64,000 nucleotides of DNA from a bacterium (GCA_014803525.1 JAAVBP010000006.1:1-64000); one strand, 5' to 3'. Shown: positions 32,152 through 41,332, counted from the stretch's first letter. Numbers and translations are program-made. Notes: generated from the letters alone by a model not told the origin.

Positions 32152-32170
32152 AATCGGCCTTGCGCCGATT
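32152..32170 (+). terminator. Terminator after tRNA-Gly
   Basis: The 7-bp stem AATCGGC/GCCGATT with a 5-nt loop is followed by TTATTTTT, 8 bp past the tRNA. Confidence 0.8.
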
Positions 32171-32197
32171 TTATTTTTGGATTGTGGCGACGGAATT

Positions 32198-32232
32198 GAA
32201 CCCGACAGAGTCGCGCCAGCGACGAAGGGTTC
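32198..32232. repeat. Nested GC-rich inverted repeat downstream of tRNA-Gly
   Basis: Outer arms GAACCC/GGGTTC (32198-32203, 32227-32232) enclose a perfect inner hairpin GTCGC-GCCA-GCGAC (32210-32223). A second dyad lies at about 32261-32290 (CCCGATCA ... TGAT...CCGGG). It fills the 150-bp gap before the LysM gene. Its compact palindromic build looks like a dispersed intergenic repeat. The function is unknown. Confidence 0.45.
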
Positions 32233-32296
32233 GGAACGCAGCGCGGCGACAGCCAAGGTAGTGCCCGATCAATACCGTGATAGGTCCGGGATTATC

Positions 32297-33412
32297 TTAA
32301 TATTCTTTTACTGGTATCTGCAACAATTGCTTTGGATAAATCAAATCTGGATTTTCGATATTATTACGTTCGGCAATCATACTAAACAATATTCCACGGC
32401 GCAAAAAATTACGCGCAATAATCCACAAACAATCACCACGACGAACAGTATAGAAAGTATCATCATCACCAGTCATTTCCGGCATCGTAAAAGTATGCTT
32501 AATCGTTGCAACCGTACGCCCATCACCATCATGCAGACGCACCGCCAATGTATATTCACGCCCCGGAACCAATTCACCTACATCCGCGCCCAGTCCAAAA
32601 TGACGATGATCAGAGACGCGTGCAAACCCTATGTACTTATCATCCAATGTCAATGACACACGCAAACGCGGCAACGCATCACCCGTTACAACAATACGCC
32701 CCGTGTCCAAATAGTCTATTTTTGATACAACCAAATCACCATCATGCAATTTTGTCGGCGCCTGCAACAATGTACTGCCATCCGGTGTAATTAATAAAGA
32801 AACAGAATTTTTATACCCATGTTCCGACACGTATATGAATACTTTATCTTCTGATTTCATATCGGGATTTACACCCAACAGACTAATTGTATAATTCCCA
32901 GGACGCAACGGATGTATCGGTGCATAAACAAATTCGCCATCATTGTCCGTGCGCTCGGTCGCAACAATCTTGCCATTCAGAACAATTGAAATATTTTGCT
33001 GGGGCTGACCACGCCCGGCAACAACAATATTTCCATCTGGCTCAATCCGGACAATATCAAATGATGGACCATGATCAACATCCACCGAACGCACCACCGG
33101 TTCCGGAACCGCCGGAATAACAATCACCGTATGTGATGTTGTACGCAAAAACATAACCCATATCGCAATAACGATAACCACCAATGCACAAATTATCGGG
33201 AACCAATACGCACACAGGCCACGACGTATATTTTGCGAACGCGCGGGCGCAACTTCATCTTTTTTTTGGGCAGGGCGGGCAAATATATTCAGCGTATGCA
33301 GGAAACGCTGCGCGAATGCACGTCTGTTTTCCATCCAAGAATTTTGTTGCGCAATCGCATTATCAATCAATTCATCTGTGCTGCGTTTTATTTTTGTCTT
33401 TTTCTTTGCCAT
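32297..33412 (-). CDS. Inner-membrane LysM-domain protein
   Basis: 371 residues. The N-terminal ~65 residues are cytoplasmic and basic (KKKTKIKRSTDELIDNAIAQQN). One transmembrane helix lies at about 67-89 (LCAYWFPIICALVVIVIAIWVMFL). A periplasmic beta-rich region follows with two or three Ig/bacterial-like repeats (IRIEPDGNIVVAGRGQPQQNISI, VSKIDYLDTGRIVVTGDALP). A C-terminal LysM module (about 318-370) has FYTVRRGDCLWIIARNF and NPDLIYPKQLLQIP. LysM binds peptidoglycan, so the protein probably links the inner membrane to the wall. It resembles LysM proteins widespread in Alphaproteobacteria. It is divergent from pfkA. Confidence 0.82.
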   Translation of the reverse strand: MAKKKTKIKRSTDELIDNAIAQQNSWMENRRAFAQRFLHTLNIFARPAQKKDEVAPARSQNIRRGLCAYWFPIICALVVIVIAIWVMFLRTTSHTVIVIPAVPEPVVRSVDVDHGPSFDIVRIEPDGNIVVAGRGQPQQNISIVLNGKIVATERTDNDGEFVYAPIHPLRPGNYTISLLGVNPDMKSEDKVFIYVSEHGYKNSVSLLITPDGSTLLQAPTKLHDGDLVVSKIDYLDTGRIVVTGDALPRLRVSLTLDDKYIGFARVSDHRHFGLGADVGELVPGREYTLAVRLHDGDGRTVATIKHTFTMPEMTGDDDTFYTVRRGDCLWIIARNFLRRGILFSMIAERNNIENPDLIYPKQLLQIPVKEY

Positions 33413-33488
33413 AATTTAAATCTCCGAAAAAACTTTAACACCTAGACAAATTATTACAAAAGTTGTTTCTTTGTCAACCCAAATATGT

Positions 33489-33494
33489 TATAAT
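33489..33494 (+). promoter_or_regulatory. Extended -10 promoter of the phosphofructokinase gene
   Basis: A perfect TATAAT preceded by TGT (extended -10 type) lies 34 nt before the pfk ATG. No convincing -35 box lies at 16-18 nt. Confidence 0.45.
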
Positions 33495-33522
33495 CCAACA
33501 GCAAAAAAGAGGAATATAGAAA

Positions 33523-34611
33523 ATGAGCAACAAAAAAAGAATTGGTATTATGACCACTGGCGGTGATTGCAGTGGCCTGAACACAGTAATCCAGCGCGTT
33601 GTCCGTGGCGCAGGCATGCGAGGTTGGTCCGTTATTGGTATTCGTGGTGGAACGGACGGCTTGTATTGCACCCCGGCGGACGCTATTGAATTAACAAACG
33701 AAAATACACCTGTTGAATTGTCACGCATATCAGGCAGCGTCCTGCACAACGGCAGTGACGGCGCAATGAATTTTGAAAAGGCCGCAACCCAGGGTATTTT
33801 ACCAGAATATGTGGAACGTCTGCATAAAAACTTGGCAGATTTGAATTTGGATACACTGATTTTAATTGGCGGCAACGGCAGTATGTCTTTGGCATGGAGT
33901 TTCAAAGAAATGTACACCGGCGTTAAATTGGTATGCGTTCCAAAAACAATTGATATGGATGTGCCATTAACCGATGCAACAATCGGTTTTAACACCGCCG
34001 CACAACAGTTAACAAATTTCTGCGACCAATTAATCCTTAGCGCACGCAGCCATCATCGCTGGTTCGTCGTTCAGGCAATGGGCCGTGATTGCGGCAAATT
34101 AGCATTAGAAGCAGGCGTTGCCACAGGTGCCACCGCAATATTAATGCCCGAAATAAAATTCAATGTGGAAAATTTAATCGAACACATTAAAAATGCCCCA
34201 ACAGATTACGGTATTGTAATCGTATCCGAAGGCGTATCATTGCGTGGCCATTCTGGCAAAGCAGCCGAAATGATCGCGCGCCAGCTGTCTGCGGCCGGTA
34301 TTGTATGCCGCGCAGAATACCCCGAACATTTCCAGCGTGCAGGAGATACAACAGTGACAGACCGTGTAATTGCCGCATCAATGGCGGACTGCGCATTACA
34401 TGCAATTGAAAACAATGAAACATACGTTATGACCGCAATGGAAAACGGCGAATGCAAAACTATCGCACTGGCCGAATTCTTTAACCATGGCGATTTGATT
34501 CCGGACCCACACATTCCTGGCGTCCAAACATCAAATGCATATGTCGAACCAGACGACCCGTTATTGCACGTGGCGCGCGACCTGGGCGCATATATTGGTG
34601 AAGTTAAATAA
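33523..34611 (+). CDS. pfkA: 6-phosphofructokinase (PFK-A superfamily)
   Basis: 362 residues. It phosphorylates fructose 6-phosphate with ATP or PPi. The nucleotide loop is GGDCSGLN (13-20) in place of ATP-type GGDAPGMN. The donor motif GGNGS (116-120) has Asn where GGDGS has Asp. The catalytic box is PKTIDMD (140-146), so the second residue of TIDND is Met. GFNTAA and QAMGRDCGKLALEAG follow. In the E. coli numbering this gives a Gly104/Lys124 combination, which is neither plain ATP-type (Gly/Gly) nor plain PPi-type (Asp/Lys). The donor should therefore be left open. Many Alphaproteobacteria lack PFK, so a full Embden-Meyerhof route (with gpmI here) is notable. RBS AGAGGA. Confidence 0.88.
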   Translation: MSNKKRIGIMTTGGDCSGLNTVIQRVVRGAGMRGWSVIGIRGGTDGLYCTPADAIELTNENTPVELSRISGSVLHNGSDGAMNFEKAATQGILPEYVERLHKNLADLNLDTLILIGGNGSMSLAWSFKEMYTGVKLVCVPKTIDMDVPLTDATIGFNTAAQQLTNFCDQLILSARSHHRWFVVQAMGRDCGKLALEAGVATGATAILMPEIKFNVENLIEHIKNAPTDYGIVIVSEGVSLRGHSGKAAEMIARQLSAAGIVCRAEYPEHFQRAGDTTVTDRVIAASMADCALHAIENNETYVMTAMENGECKTIALAEFFNHGDLIPDPHIPGVQTSNAYVEPDDPLLHVARDLGAYIGEVK

Positions 34612-34663
34612 TCCCCGTCGCAAGCGAAGGGGAACAGGTACCAAACCCAGCACGAATAAAAAA

Positions 34664-34686
34664 ATCCCCGGCGAATGCCGGGGGAT
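34664..34686. terminator. Bidirectional terminator between pfkA and dnaK
   Basis: The GC stem CCCCGGC/GCCGGGG with a GAAT loop is flanked by an A-run on the left and TTTTTT on the right, between convergent genes. Confidence 0.85.
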
Positions 34687-34692
34687 TTTTTG

Positions 34693-36591
34693 TTACTTCT
34701 TTTCAGAAAAGTCTGCGTCGACGGTGCCATCTTCGTTCGGCTTTTTCTCGTCGCCTGCGGAGGCAGCATTCTGTTCGGCCTGGGCCGCTTTATAAACCGC
34801 TTCGCCCAATTTCATTGCCTTGTCGGTCAATGCGTCTGTTTTTTCTTTCAAAGATTCTGCCGTTGCATCTGCCTTGGCCAGTTCATCGGACAAAGCCTTT
34901 TTAGCATCTTCAATCGCCTGTTTCTCATCGGCGCTGATTTTATCGCCGTGTTCTTTCAGGGATTTTTCGATACCGAACACCGCAGCCTCGGCGTTATTTT
35001 TTGCTTCGGCCAAGGCGCGCTTTTTCTTGTCCGCCTCTGCATTTGCGGCCGCTTCATCCACCATCTTTTTGATGTCTTCTTCGGACAGACCACCGTCAGA
35101 CTTAATAGAAATCGCCTGTTCTTTACCCGTGCCCTTGTCTTTTGCCGATACGTGTACGATACCGTTTGCGTCAATATCAAAAGATACTTCAATCTGCGGC
35201 ATGCCGCGCGGGGCAGGGGCGATACCTTCCAAATTAAACTGGCCCAGCAATTTGTTATCTGCCGCCATATCACGTTCACCCTGGAATACACGGATTGTCA
35301 CAGCCGACTGATTATCTTCGGCGGTTGAGAATACCTGGGACTTCTTGGTCGGGATTGTTGTATTACGGTCGATCAAGCGGGTAAATACACCACCCAATGT
35401 TTCAATTCCCAAAGACAGCGGTGTTACGTCCAGCAACAGAACATCTTTCACATCACCTTTCAGAACACCACCCTGAATCGCGGCACCATCGGCCACAACT
35501 TCGTCCGGGTTCACACCCTTGTGCGGGTCACGACCAAAGAATTCTTTAACAACCTCGGCAACCTTTGGCATACGTGTCTGGCCACCGACCAAGATTACTT
35601 CGTTAATCTGGGATTTATCAATACCGGCGTCTTTCAACGCTTTCTTGCACGGTTCAATTGTGCGCTGAATCAAGTCATCGACCAGTGATTCCAATTTAGC
35701 ACGTGTAAGCGTTGTATTAAAGTGTTTCGGACCGGTTGCGTCCGCTGTCAAATATGGCAGGTTGATATCGGTTGATGTCTTGGACGACAATTCAATCTTT
35801 GCTTTTTCCGCGGCTTCCTTCAAACGCTGTAACGCCAATTTATCGTTCTTTAAATCGATACCGGTTTGTGCCTTGAATTCAGAAATCAAGTATTCCAAAA
35901 TACGCGCGTCAAAGTCGGAACCACCCAACTGAGTATCACCATTTGTAGATTTTACTTCAAACACGCCATCAACGATTTCCAAAATAGAAACGTCGAATGT
36001 ACCACCACCCAGGTCATATACGGCAACGATACCATTCTTGTCCTTTTCCAGACCATACGCCAATGCGGCGGCCGTCGGTTCATTAACGATACGCAATACA
36101 TTCAGACCCGCGATACGACCGGCGTCTTTGGTTGCCTGGCGCTGAGAATCATTAAAATATGCCGGTACCGTGATAACCGCATCGGTCACCGGTTCGCCTA
36201 AATAGGTTTCGGCATCTTTCTTTAACTTTGCCAAAATCATCGCCGAAATCTGGGACGGGGCATATTTTTTCCCCTCCATTTCAACCCATGCATCGCCATT
36301 ATCGCCACGAACGATTTTATATGGTACACGTGCGGCAATTTCTTTGACGACCGGACTGTCATAACGCAGGCCCATCAAACGTTTAATTTCATAAATTGTG
36401 TTTTCAGGATTGGTTACCGCCTGGTTCTTGGCCGTGATACCAACCAACTGTTCGCCATTCGGCGTCAATGCAACAACCGATGGTGTTGTGCGTTGCCCTT
36501 CGGCATTTTCGATAATTTTCGGGTCATTTCCATCCATAAAGGCCATGGCGGAATTAGTTGTACCCAAATCGATACCTAATACTTTTCCCAT
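34693..36591 (-). CDS. dnaK: Molecular chaperone DnaK (Hsp70)
   Basis: 632 residues. The ATPase domain has [19 protein letters not shown] (phosphate 1), [16 protein letters not shown] (phosphate 2) and [14 protein letters not shown] (adenosine). The substrate domain starts near [18 protein letters not shown] with the DVTPLS linker, and the helical lid ends in ...DADFSEKK. The family's end motif usually reads (D/E)(A/V)FEEV, so the tail here is slightly altered. It folds proteins together with DnaJ and GrpE, which are not in this window. dnaJ is not the next gene downstream, unlike in many bacteria. A putative heat-shock-like promoter lies upstream. Confidence 0.98.
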   Translation of the reverse strand: MGKVLGIDLGTTNSAMAFMDGNDPKIIENAEGQRTTPSVVALTPNGEQLVGITAKNQAVTNPENTIYEIKRLMGLRYDSPVVKEIAARVPYKIVRGDNGDAWVEMEGKKYAPSQISAMILAKLKKDAETYLGEPVTDAVITVPAYFNDSQRQATKDAGRIAGLNVLRIVNEPTAAALAYGLEKDKNGIVAVYDLGGGTFDVSILEIVDGVFEVKSTNGDTQLGGSDFDARILEYLISEFKAQTGIDLKNDKLALQRLKEAAEKAKIELSSKTSTDINLPYLTADATGPKHFNTTLTRAKLESLVDDLIQRTIEPCKKALKDAGIDKSQINEVILVGGQTRMPKVAEVVKEFFGRDPHKGVNPDEVVADGAAIQGGVLKGDVKDVLLLDVTPLSLGIETLGGVFTRLIDRNTTIPTKKSQVFSTAEDNQSAVTIRVFQGERDMAADNKLLGQFNLEGIAPAPRGMPQIEVSFDIDANGIVHVSAKDKGTGKEQAISIKSDGGLSEEDIKKMVDEAAANAEADKKKRALAEAKNNAEAAVFGIEKSLKEHGDKISADEKQAIEDAKKALSDELAKADATAESLKEKTDALTDKAMKLGEAVYKAAQAEQNAASAGDEKKPNEDGTVDADFSEKK

Positions 36592-36623
36592 TTTTTCACT
36601 CCTTGTAAACTCTGTTTGCCTCA

Positions 36624-36652
36624 GATATAGTGAACACGAAAAAGCATTTCAA
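36624..36652 (-). promoter_or_regulatory. Predicted promoter of dnaK
   Basis: On the minus strand, CTTGAAA (TTGAAA at 36652-36647) and TATATC (36629-36624) are 17 nt apart, about 33 nt before the dnaK ATG. The CTTGAAA box fits both RpoD and RpoH -35 elements, and RpoH control of dnaK is expected from the family. Confidence 0.5.
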
Positions 36653-36680
36653 GGCCACAGGAATAAAATAATACAAAAAA

Positions 36681-36702
36681 ATCGCCCAAAAAGATGGGCG
36701 AT
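36681..36702 (-). terminator. Terminator after rplY
   Basis: The 8-bp stem ATCGCCCA/TGGGCGAT with a 6-nt loop is followed on the minus strand by seven T. It lies 21 bp after the rplY stop. Confidence 0.8.
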
Positions 36703-36723
36703 TTAATATTGCACATGCAAATA

Positions 36724-37335
36724 TTATTTCTTGGCCGGTGCCGCAGCCGCAGGTTTCGACGCATCTGCTTCTTCTGGCATTTTACCACCAATGGTAACGA
36801 ACGCCAATTCTGCCTGATGCAGACCCAATTCAATACCCGCCGGCAATACCAAATCAGTACCGTGAACCACATCACCAATGGTGAGTGTCGCCAAATCAAT
36901 TGTGATCTTTTCCGGCATCGCATCAACCAAACCGCGCAAAGCAACCTTGCGTACCGCAAAGTTCAATACACCGCCCAGTTTCAAGCCCTTAGAAGTTTCA
37001 GCATTGATAACTTCGACCGGAACAACAACGTTAACCGGATTTTTAACATCGATACGTTTAAAGTCCGCATGAACAACCGCATCACTTACCGGATGATACT
37101 GAATATCCATCAACATGGCGTCTTCTGTGCCATTCGGTGTTTTGATCTGGAACAGTTTTGTGCGCAGAGACGGACGTTTCAACAACATGTCGAAATCATG
37201 ACCGTTCAGTTCGATCGCAACAGGCGCCTTTTTTTCGCCATAGATAACAGCGGGGATATTCTTGTTATTGCGGATGCCGCGGCTGGCCCCCTTGCCAACG
37301 CGCGCGCGAATTTCTGCATTTAATTCAATTGCCAT
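36724..37335 (-). CDS. rplY: 50S ribosomal protein L25/CTC
   Basis: 203 residues of the long (CTC, general stress type) L25 that binds 5S rRNA. The N-terminal domain has ARVGKGASRGIRNNKNIPAVIYG (5S binding) and ELNGHDFDMLLKR. The C-terminal TL5 domain has HADFKRIDVKNPVNVVVPVEVIN, GGVLNFAVRKVALRG and LPAGIELGLHQAELAFVTIGG. A lysine- and alanine-rich tail ends AAPAKK. The neighbouring pth gene that usually follows rplY in Alphaproteobacteria is absent; dnaK comes next instead, after a terminator. Confidence 0.96.
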   Translation of the reverse strand: MAIELNAEIRARVGKGASRGIRNNKNIPAVIYGEKKAPVAIELNGHDFDMLLKRPSLRTKLFQIKTPNGTEDAMLMDIQYHPVSDAVVHADFKRIDVKNPVNVVVPVEVINAETSKGLKLGGVLNFAVRKVALRGLVDAMPEKITIDLATLTIGDVVHGTDLVLPAGIELGLHQAELAFVTIGGKMPEEADASKPAAAAPAKK

Positions 37336-37450
37336 TTTAAATCCTTTTATAGCATATTTGTTTTTTCACTACGCGACCTCCAAGGGTGCCGCGCCGGGCC
37401 AATTATTTATTAAATCCTATGAAAAATCAAGTTTTTTATTCACATAAATA

Positions 37451-37478
37451 TTGACATTAATGCATTTTAGTATAAATT
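37451..37478 (+). promoter_or_regulatory. Predicted promoter of the DUF3419-like tandem pair
   Basis: A consensus -35 TTGACA (37451-37456) and TAAATT (37473-37478, spacer 16) or the overlapping TATAAA lie 25 nt before the first ATG. A good ribosome binding site GAGGAC follows. Confidence 0.5.
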
Positions 37479-37502
37479 ACAACACAACAAGAGGACAAAA
37501 AC

Positions 37503-38327
37503 ATGTTTAAAGGCGAATTTAAGTTCGATTTAAATAACGCACTTGACCGGGGACCGTTCTATTTTCCCCAGTACGAACAAGCGTACTGTATCACAAATGA
37601 ACCAATCGAAGAATGGTTAAAATTAACACCCGTCAAAAATCCGCGCGTTTTAACCGTTGCCGCATCGGGCGACCAGCCACTGATGTACGCCGCACACGGT
37701 GCGTCGCATGTCGATACATTTGATTTGACACTGAACGCATGTGTAATGTTGGACTTTAAAACATCTGCACTGCAACAACTAAACTTTTCTCAATACTTAG
37801 ACACAGTCCAGGAATTAAGACACCTGGATATGCTGGCGGCGTCCGAAAATACCATTCGCGTCGTTAGTAATATGCCGCCCCGTACGCGCGCGCTTATGCA
37901 AAAAATAATCCGGCACCGCCCAAATGCATTCCAGCGCGATATGGATGATGACACCGTATTCCCGTCAAATGAAAACACGTACGCAAAAATGCAACGCGCC
38001 ACAACAAAGCCCTTTGAGTTTATATGGGCAAATCTGATGAACGTGCATAATTATATTGATGGAAAGTACGACATCATAAACACATCGAATATTTTTGAGC
38101 ACTATATAGGCCACGGCAGACTGCCGGCTGATATAAAAGAAACAATTGAAACCCTGTGGCCACACTTAAATATTGGCGGTTATATCCTGTGCACAACACT
38201 ATGGCCAACGGTTCCAGATGCACTGAAACGCTTTCCAACAACCTGGGCCAAGATTGGCGCCAATATTTCAATACCCAAGAATATAGATTCAAAGTGGACA
38301 CCCATCATTATTCAAAAAACGAGATAG
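37503..38327 (+). CDS. DUF3419-like SAM-dependent transferase, tandem copy 1
   Basis: 274 residues. The Rossmann glycine loop is VLTVAASGDQPLMYAAHGA (about 49-67), followed by VDTFDLTLNACVMLDFKTSALQQL. This matches the BtaA/DUF3419 family pattern: hhhhxSGG(D/C)...(A/V)DhN.hQ..LL.LK. That family includes 3-amino-3-carboxypropyl transfer for betaine lipids, but that chemistry is not demonstrated here. The second half has FEFIWANLMNVHNYIDGKYDIINTSNIFEHY and HLNIGGYILCTTLW, the later strands of the methyltransferase fold. The next gene is a close homologue 5 bp downstream, so this is a tandem duplication. Codon wording does not differ from its neighbours. Confidence 0.7.
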   Translation: MFKGEFKFDLNNALDRGPFYFPQYEQAYCITNEPIEEWLKLTPVKNPRVLTVAASGDQPLMYAAHGASHVDTFDLTLNACVMLDFKTSALQQLNFSQYLDTVQELRHLDMLAASENTIRVVSNMPPRTRALMQKIIRHRPNAFQRDMDDDTVFPSNENTYAKMQRATTKPFEFIWANLMNVHNYIDGKYDIINTSNIFEHYIGHGRLPADIKETIETLWPHLNIGGYILCTTLWPTVPDALKRFPTTWAKIGANISIPKNIDSKWTPIIIQKTR

Positions 38328-38332
38328 AAATT

Positions 38333-39199
38333 ATGACAACATTCAAAGGTGATTTTACATTCAATTTACAGCGCGCATTAACAGCATATTATGATCCCAT
38401 GTATGTTAATGCATACCCGACAACAAACGAACCGATTGAGCAATGGATCCCTTTGATGCCAATAAAAAATCCACGTGTTTTAACCGTCGCGGCATCCGGC
38501 GATCAGCCGTTATTGCATGCCGCCACCGGCGCATCACATATTGACACATTTGACTTAACAATCAATGCCTGCGCGATTATGGATTTTAAAACAGCCGCGC
38601 TGCAACAATTGAATCATTCTGAATATTTGGAAACAATCCATTTATTAAAACACCTGGATGGCATGAATTCTTTCATCTTCTATAACAAGGACGTCAGTGA
38701 TTTTATAAAAAATTCATTTATACAAATCGTTAATAACATGCCGGACCGCACACAAGAATTGATGTACCATTTGATATACCAGCGCCCCGACGCCATGCAG
38801 CGTGACAGTGACTTTACACGAACATTTCCAACCAATCCAGAACTGTATAACAAGATACAACAAACCACTAAAAAACCATTTAATTTCATATGGGCTGATT
38901 TAATGAATGTATCAAATTATATCGAGGATAAATACGATATAATAAATACATCAAATATTTTTGAACACTATATGTATGATCGCCACCATACCAAGGCCGA
39001 TATCTATATCACCATAAAAAAGCTGTGGCCACATTTAAACCCGGGCGGTTATCTGCTATGTACAGCCGCCGCCCCTAAAACAATACTGTATTACCAAGGG
39101 TTGGAAGAAGTATTATTTGATATGAATGGTGACATTTCGTTCCCAAGCGTACCAAAAGATAATGCTTTTTATCCAATTCTTATCCAAAAGACGCGTTAG
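38333..39199 (+). CDS. DUF3419-like SAM-dependent transferase, tandem copy 2
   Basis: 288 residues from ATG 38333 (MTTFKGDFTFNLQRAL). A longer open frame reaches back into copy 1 but is a shadow. It shares with copy 1 the opening, NEPIE.W..L.P.KNPRVLTVAASGDQPL, IDTFDLTINAC, MDFKTAALQQLNHS, IIN(T)SNIFEHY, LWPHLN.GGY and the ending ILIQKTR. It has a short insertion (HLDGMNSFIFYNKDVSDFIKNS) absent from copy 1, so the copies have started to diverge in the substrate lobe. The stop TAG overlaps the stop of convergent rsmD by 3 bases (TTAG). A hetero-oligomer or substrate variant is plausible. Confidence 0.7.
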   Translation: MTTFKGDFTFNLQRALTAYYDPMYVNAYPTTNEPIEQWIPLMPIKNPRVLTVAASGDQPLLHAATGASHIDTFDLTINACAIMDFKTAALQQLNHSEYLETIHLLKHLDGMNSFIFYNKDVSDFIKNSFIQIVNNMPDRTQELMYHLIYQRPDAMQRDSDFTRTFPTNPELYNKIQQTTKKPFNFIWADLMNVSNYIEDKYDIINTSNIFEHYMYDRHHTKADIYITIKKLWPHLNPGGYLLCTAAAPKTILYYQGLEEVLFDMNGDISFPSVPKDNAFYPILIQKTR

Positions 39200-39744
39200 C
39201 CCCCGCGATACCGCAAAATCATAAAACGTGCCCGTCCATATTGTTTATCGCGCAGAATTTCCCATGCCGCGTCATCCGGCAGGACAGACACCGGGGCATC
39301 TTGCTCCCACACAACGATCGCACCCGGACGCGCAACGGCCGCAATTTTGCGAACAAGCGCCACACCCAAATCCGCATCAGCATAGGGCGGGTCAATAAAA
39401 ATCAAATCTGCATCCGCACCAAACCGCGCAGCAACCGACAGTGCATCACCGGCGACCACACTGGCGCGCGAACCGATATTCAGCGCCGCCAGATTCGCAC
39501 GCACGGTTGCCGGATTAATATCTGTAAACACCACACAACAATCCCCCCAGCGCGACAGGCATTCAATACCGAACGCACCAGATCCCGCAAAAGCATCCCA
39601 AACGTGGGTCGCCCGCACATCCAGTGACGACATCATATTAAACAGCGCAATTCGCGCGCGATTCTGGGTCGGGCGGGCACCCGCGGGCAGGCGTAATTTA
39701 CGCCCACGAAAATCACCCGAAATAATTTGCAATTTTGAATCCAT
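39196..39744 (-). CDS. rsmD: 16S rRNA (guanine966-N2)-methyltransferase RsmD
   Basis: 182 residues. It modifies G966 in helix 31 of 16S rRNA using SAM. The N-terminal signature is SGDFRGRKLRLP...RPTQNRAR(I)ALFNMM. The Rossmann loop is VWDAFAGSGAFGIECLSRW and the catalytic NPPY-type motif is FIDPPYAD. Length is normal. Its stop overlaps the stop of the plus-strand gene at 38333-39199. It lies head to head with tadA, 17 bp between start codons on opposite strands. Confidence 0.95.
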   Translation of the reverse strand: MDSKLQIISGDFRGRKLRLPAGARPTQNRARIALFNMMSSLDVRATHVWDAFAGSGAFGIECLSRWGDCCVVFTDINPATVRANLAALNIGSRASVVAGDALSVAARFGADADLIFIDPPYADADLGVALVRKIAAVARPGAIVVWEQDAPVSVLPDDAAWEILRDKQYGRARFMILRYRGG

Positions 39745-39761
39745 ACCGTATACTTTATCAT

Positions 39762-40211
39762 ATGGATTTCATGAAACAAACTTTAATTTTAGCGCGTCGT
39801 GCCGCCGAACATGGTGACGTACCAATCGGCGCCGTAATTGTTCGTAATGGCAAAATTATTGCACGTGGCGAAAATAGGGTGCAATTAAAACGAAATCCAA
39901 CACTGCATGCAGAAATTGTTGCTATAAATCGCGCCTGCAAAAAACTGGGGCAAAAATTCTTGGACGACTGCGATATTTATGTATCACTGGAACCATGCGC
40001 CATGTGTGCAACTGCAATATCATTTGCACGCATTCGGCATATTTATTTTGCGGCCACCGACCAAAAGGGCGGCGGCATCACCGCAAACGCACGCGTGTTT
40101 GATACCGACCGACACCTGTGGCACCCGGAAATTACACAAGTCCCAGAATACGCGGATGCATCGGCCGAAATGCTGCGCGATTTTTTCCGTGCACGTCGCA
40201 AGAAAAACTAA
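39762..40211 (+). CDS. tadA: tRNA(adenine34) deaminase TadA
   Basis: 149 residues from ATG 39762 (MDFMKQTLILARRA). A longer frame to 39735 would overlap rsmD. It converts A34 to inosine in tRNA-Arg(ACG) and is essential. The zinc/catalytic motifs are LHAEIVAI (HAE) and EPCAMCATAISFARI (PCxxC). The substrate region GAVIVRNGKII and GGG-loop at QKGGGITANAR follow, with the C-terminal helix EMLRDFFRARRKK. It shares its last 4 bases with the stop of the convergent secreted-protein gene. Confidence 0.95.
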   Translation: MDFMKQTLILARRAAEHGDVPIGAVIVRNGKIIARGENRVQLKRNPTLHAEIVAINRACKKLGQKFLDDCDIYVSLEPCAMCATAISFARIRHIYFAATDQKGGGITANARVFDTDRHLWHPEITQVPEYADASAEMLRDFFRARRKKN

Positions 40212-41332
40212 ATATCCACATCCATATTGCATATAGACAGAACCTGGCCCTGATATTTGACGCGCAGATGACCACATTGTTGTTCGGTACTGTCACCATA
40301 AAATATATTCCCACCGAACCGCATCTTTAAACTGTGCGGGGTTCGCGGCACCGTGCGCAGATATAAATTATAATTATCCGAAAAACGCAGCACACGCCCG
40401 CAATCCAGCACATCATCAGATCCAGCCGGCGAATAGGGTGCAAATCCATCGGTTGCCACCGCACAGACCGCCGCGCCATTTGCCCCGACATAATCATCCA
40501 TATCCATCATCGGCCCGCATTCAAATTTACCAGTCCCAATGTTTGTTAAAAATTTACCAGTCACCAAATCCAGCATTCCGCATTCATCCCGCACAGAATC
40601 ATATACCGGGATCAATTCCAGCACTTTGTCATCATTGCGCCATTGTGTAAACGAAAAGATCTTTAATGCGTCATGTGGCCATTTGACACTGCCGTCATAA
40701 CGCAACTCTGCGAACAAATATCCGGGCAGTCCAACATTAAATTCCCCGGGATTTGAATATATTGTTTCCCCATCCAAAATCCAGTCACCATGCCGAACTT
40801 CCACAATATGCTTAACATTTATACTCCACTCCCCCTTGTGTTCAGTCATCGGATGATAATCATTATATCTGATATAGGCAAAATTTGTATAACCATTCAA
40901 CCAGTAGTGCCTATCACTACTATTGGCCCCGAACAACACATTATCACCCTTGATGGAGTCTGTTTCAAAAATCAGTTCCGTATCAATATCAGAACCTAAA
41001 ATAATCCCGGTGTCTATATACTGGGTGCCTGTGCTTTTTAAATATTCTATGCGATGAAATCGATCCTGCATATCATAAAACACCGGTATCACACCCGGAC
41101 AATAAGAATTTTCAGGACACGTCGCCATGGCCACACCCGCCACAGGAACATATTTTCCAACATCCGTTATTAAATAGCAATCGTTTATGCTGCTGGCATT
41201 CGGCAAACTGAATGGATACGCGGCCGGACATGATGCGCATATATCCCCAATAACATATTCACCAATATCACAATCTGCGGCCTGGGCAGATACACAAAAC
41301 AATATTGATAAAGAAAACACCAATCGCTTCAT
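40208..41332 (-). CDS. Secreted cysteine-rich protein with lectin/LamG-like domain
   Basis: 374 residues from ATG 41332. The longer frame reaches into parC. The signal peptide MKRLVFSLSILFCVSAQA is cleaved before ADCDIG. The mature N-terminus (about 20-75) is a small cysteine-rich module (CDIGEYVIGDICASCPAAYP, MATCPENSYCPG), of the kind found in repeat in RF32-type secreted proteins. Then comes a jellyroll-like domain with IEYLKSTGTQYIDTGI (a common gut-bacterial and phage sugar-binding motif) through KFLTNIGTGKFECGP. A final cysteine-containing part follows. It is probably exposed at the cell surface and may bind glycans. The stop overlaps tadA's stop. Confidence 0.7.
   Translation of the reverse strand: MKRLVFSLSILFCVSAQAADCDIGEYVIGDICASCPAAYPFSLPNASSINDCYLITDVGKYVPVAGVAMATCPENSYCPGVIPVFYDMQDRFHRIEYLKSTGTQYIDTGIILGSDIDTELIFETDSIKGDNVLFGANSSDRHYWLNGYTNFAYIRYNDYHPMTEHKGEWSINVKHIVEVRHGDWILDGETIYSNPGEFNVGLPGYLFAELRYDGSVKWPHDALKIFSFTQWRNDDKVLELIPVYDSVRDECGMLDLVTGKFLTNIGTGKFECGPMMDMDDYVGANGAAVCAVATDGFAPYSPAGSDDVLDCGRVLRFSDNYNLYLRTVPRTPHSLKMRFGGNIFYGDSTEQQCGHLRVKYQGQVLSICNMDVDI

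Noticed and set aside
32180..32290. Possible SRP (4.5S) RNA because of CAGCCAAGG
   Set aside because: The conserved GGTC...GGAAGGAAGCAG core and domain IV hairpin are missing; only the short match is present.
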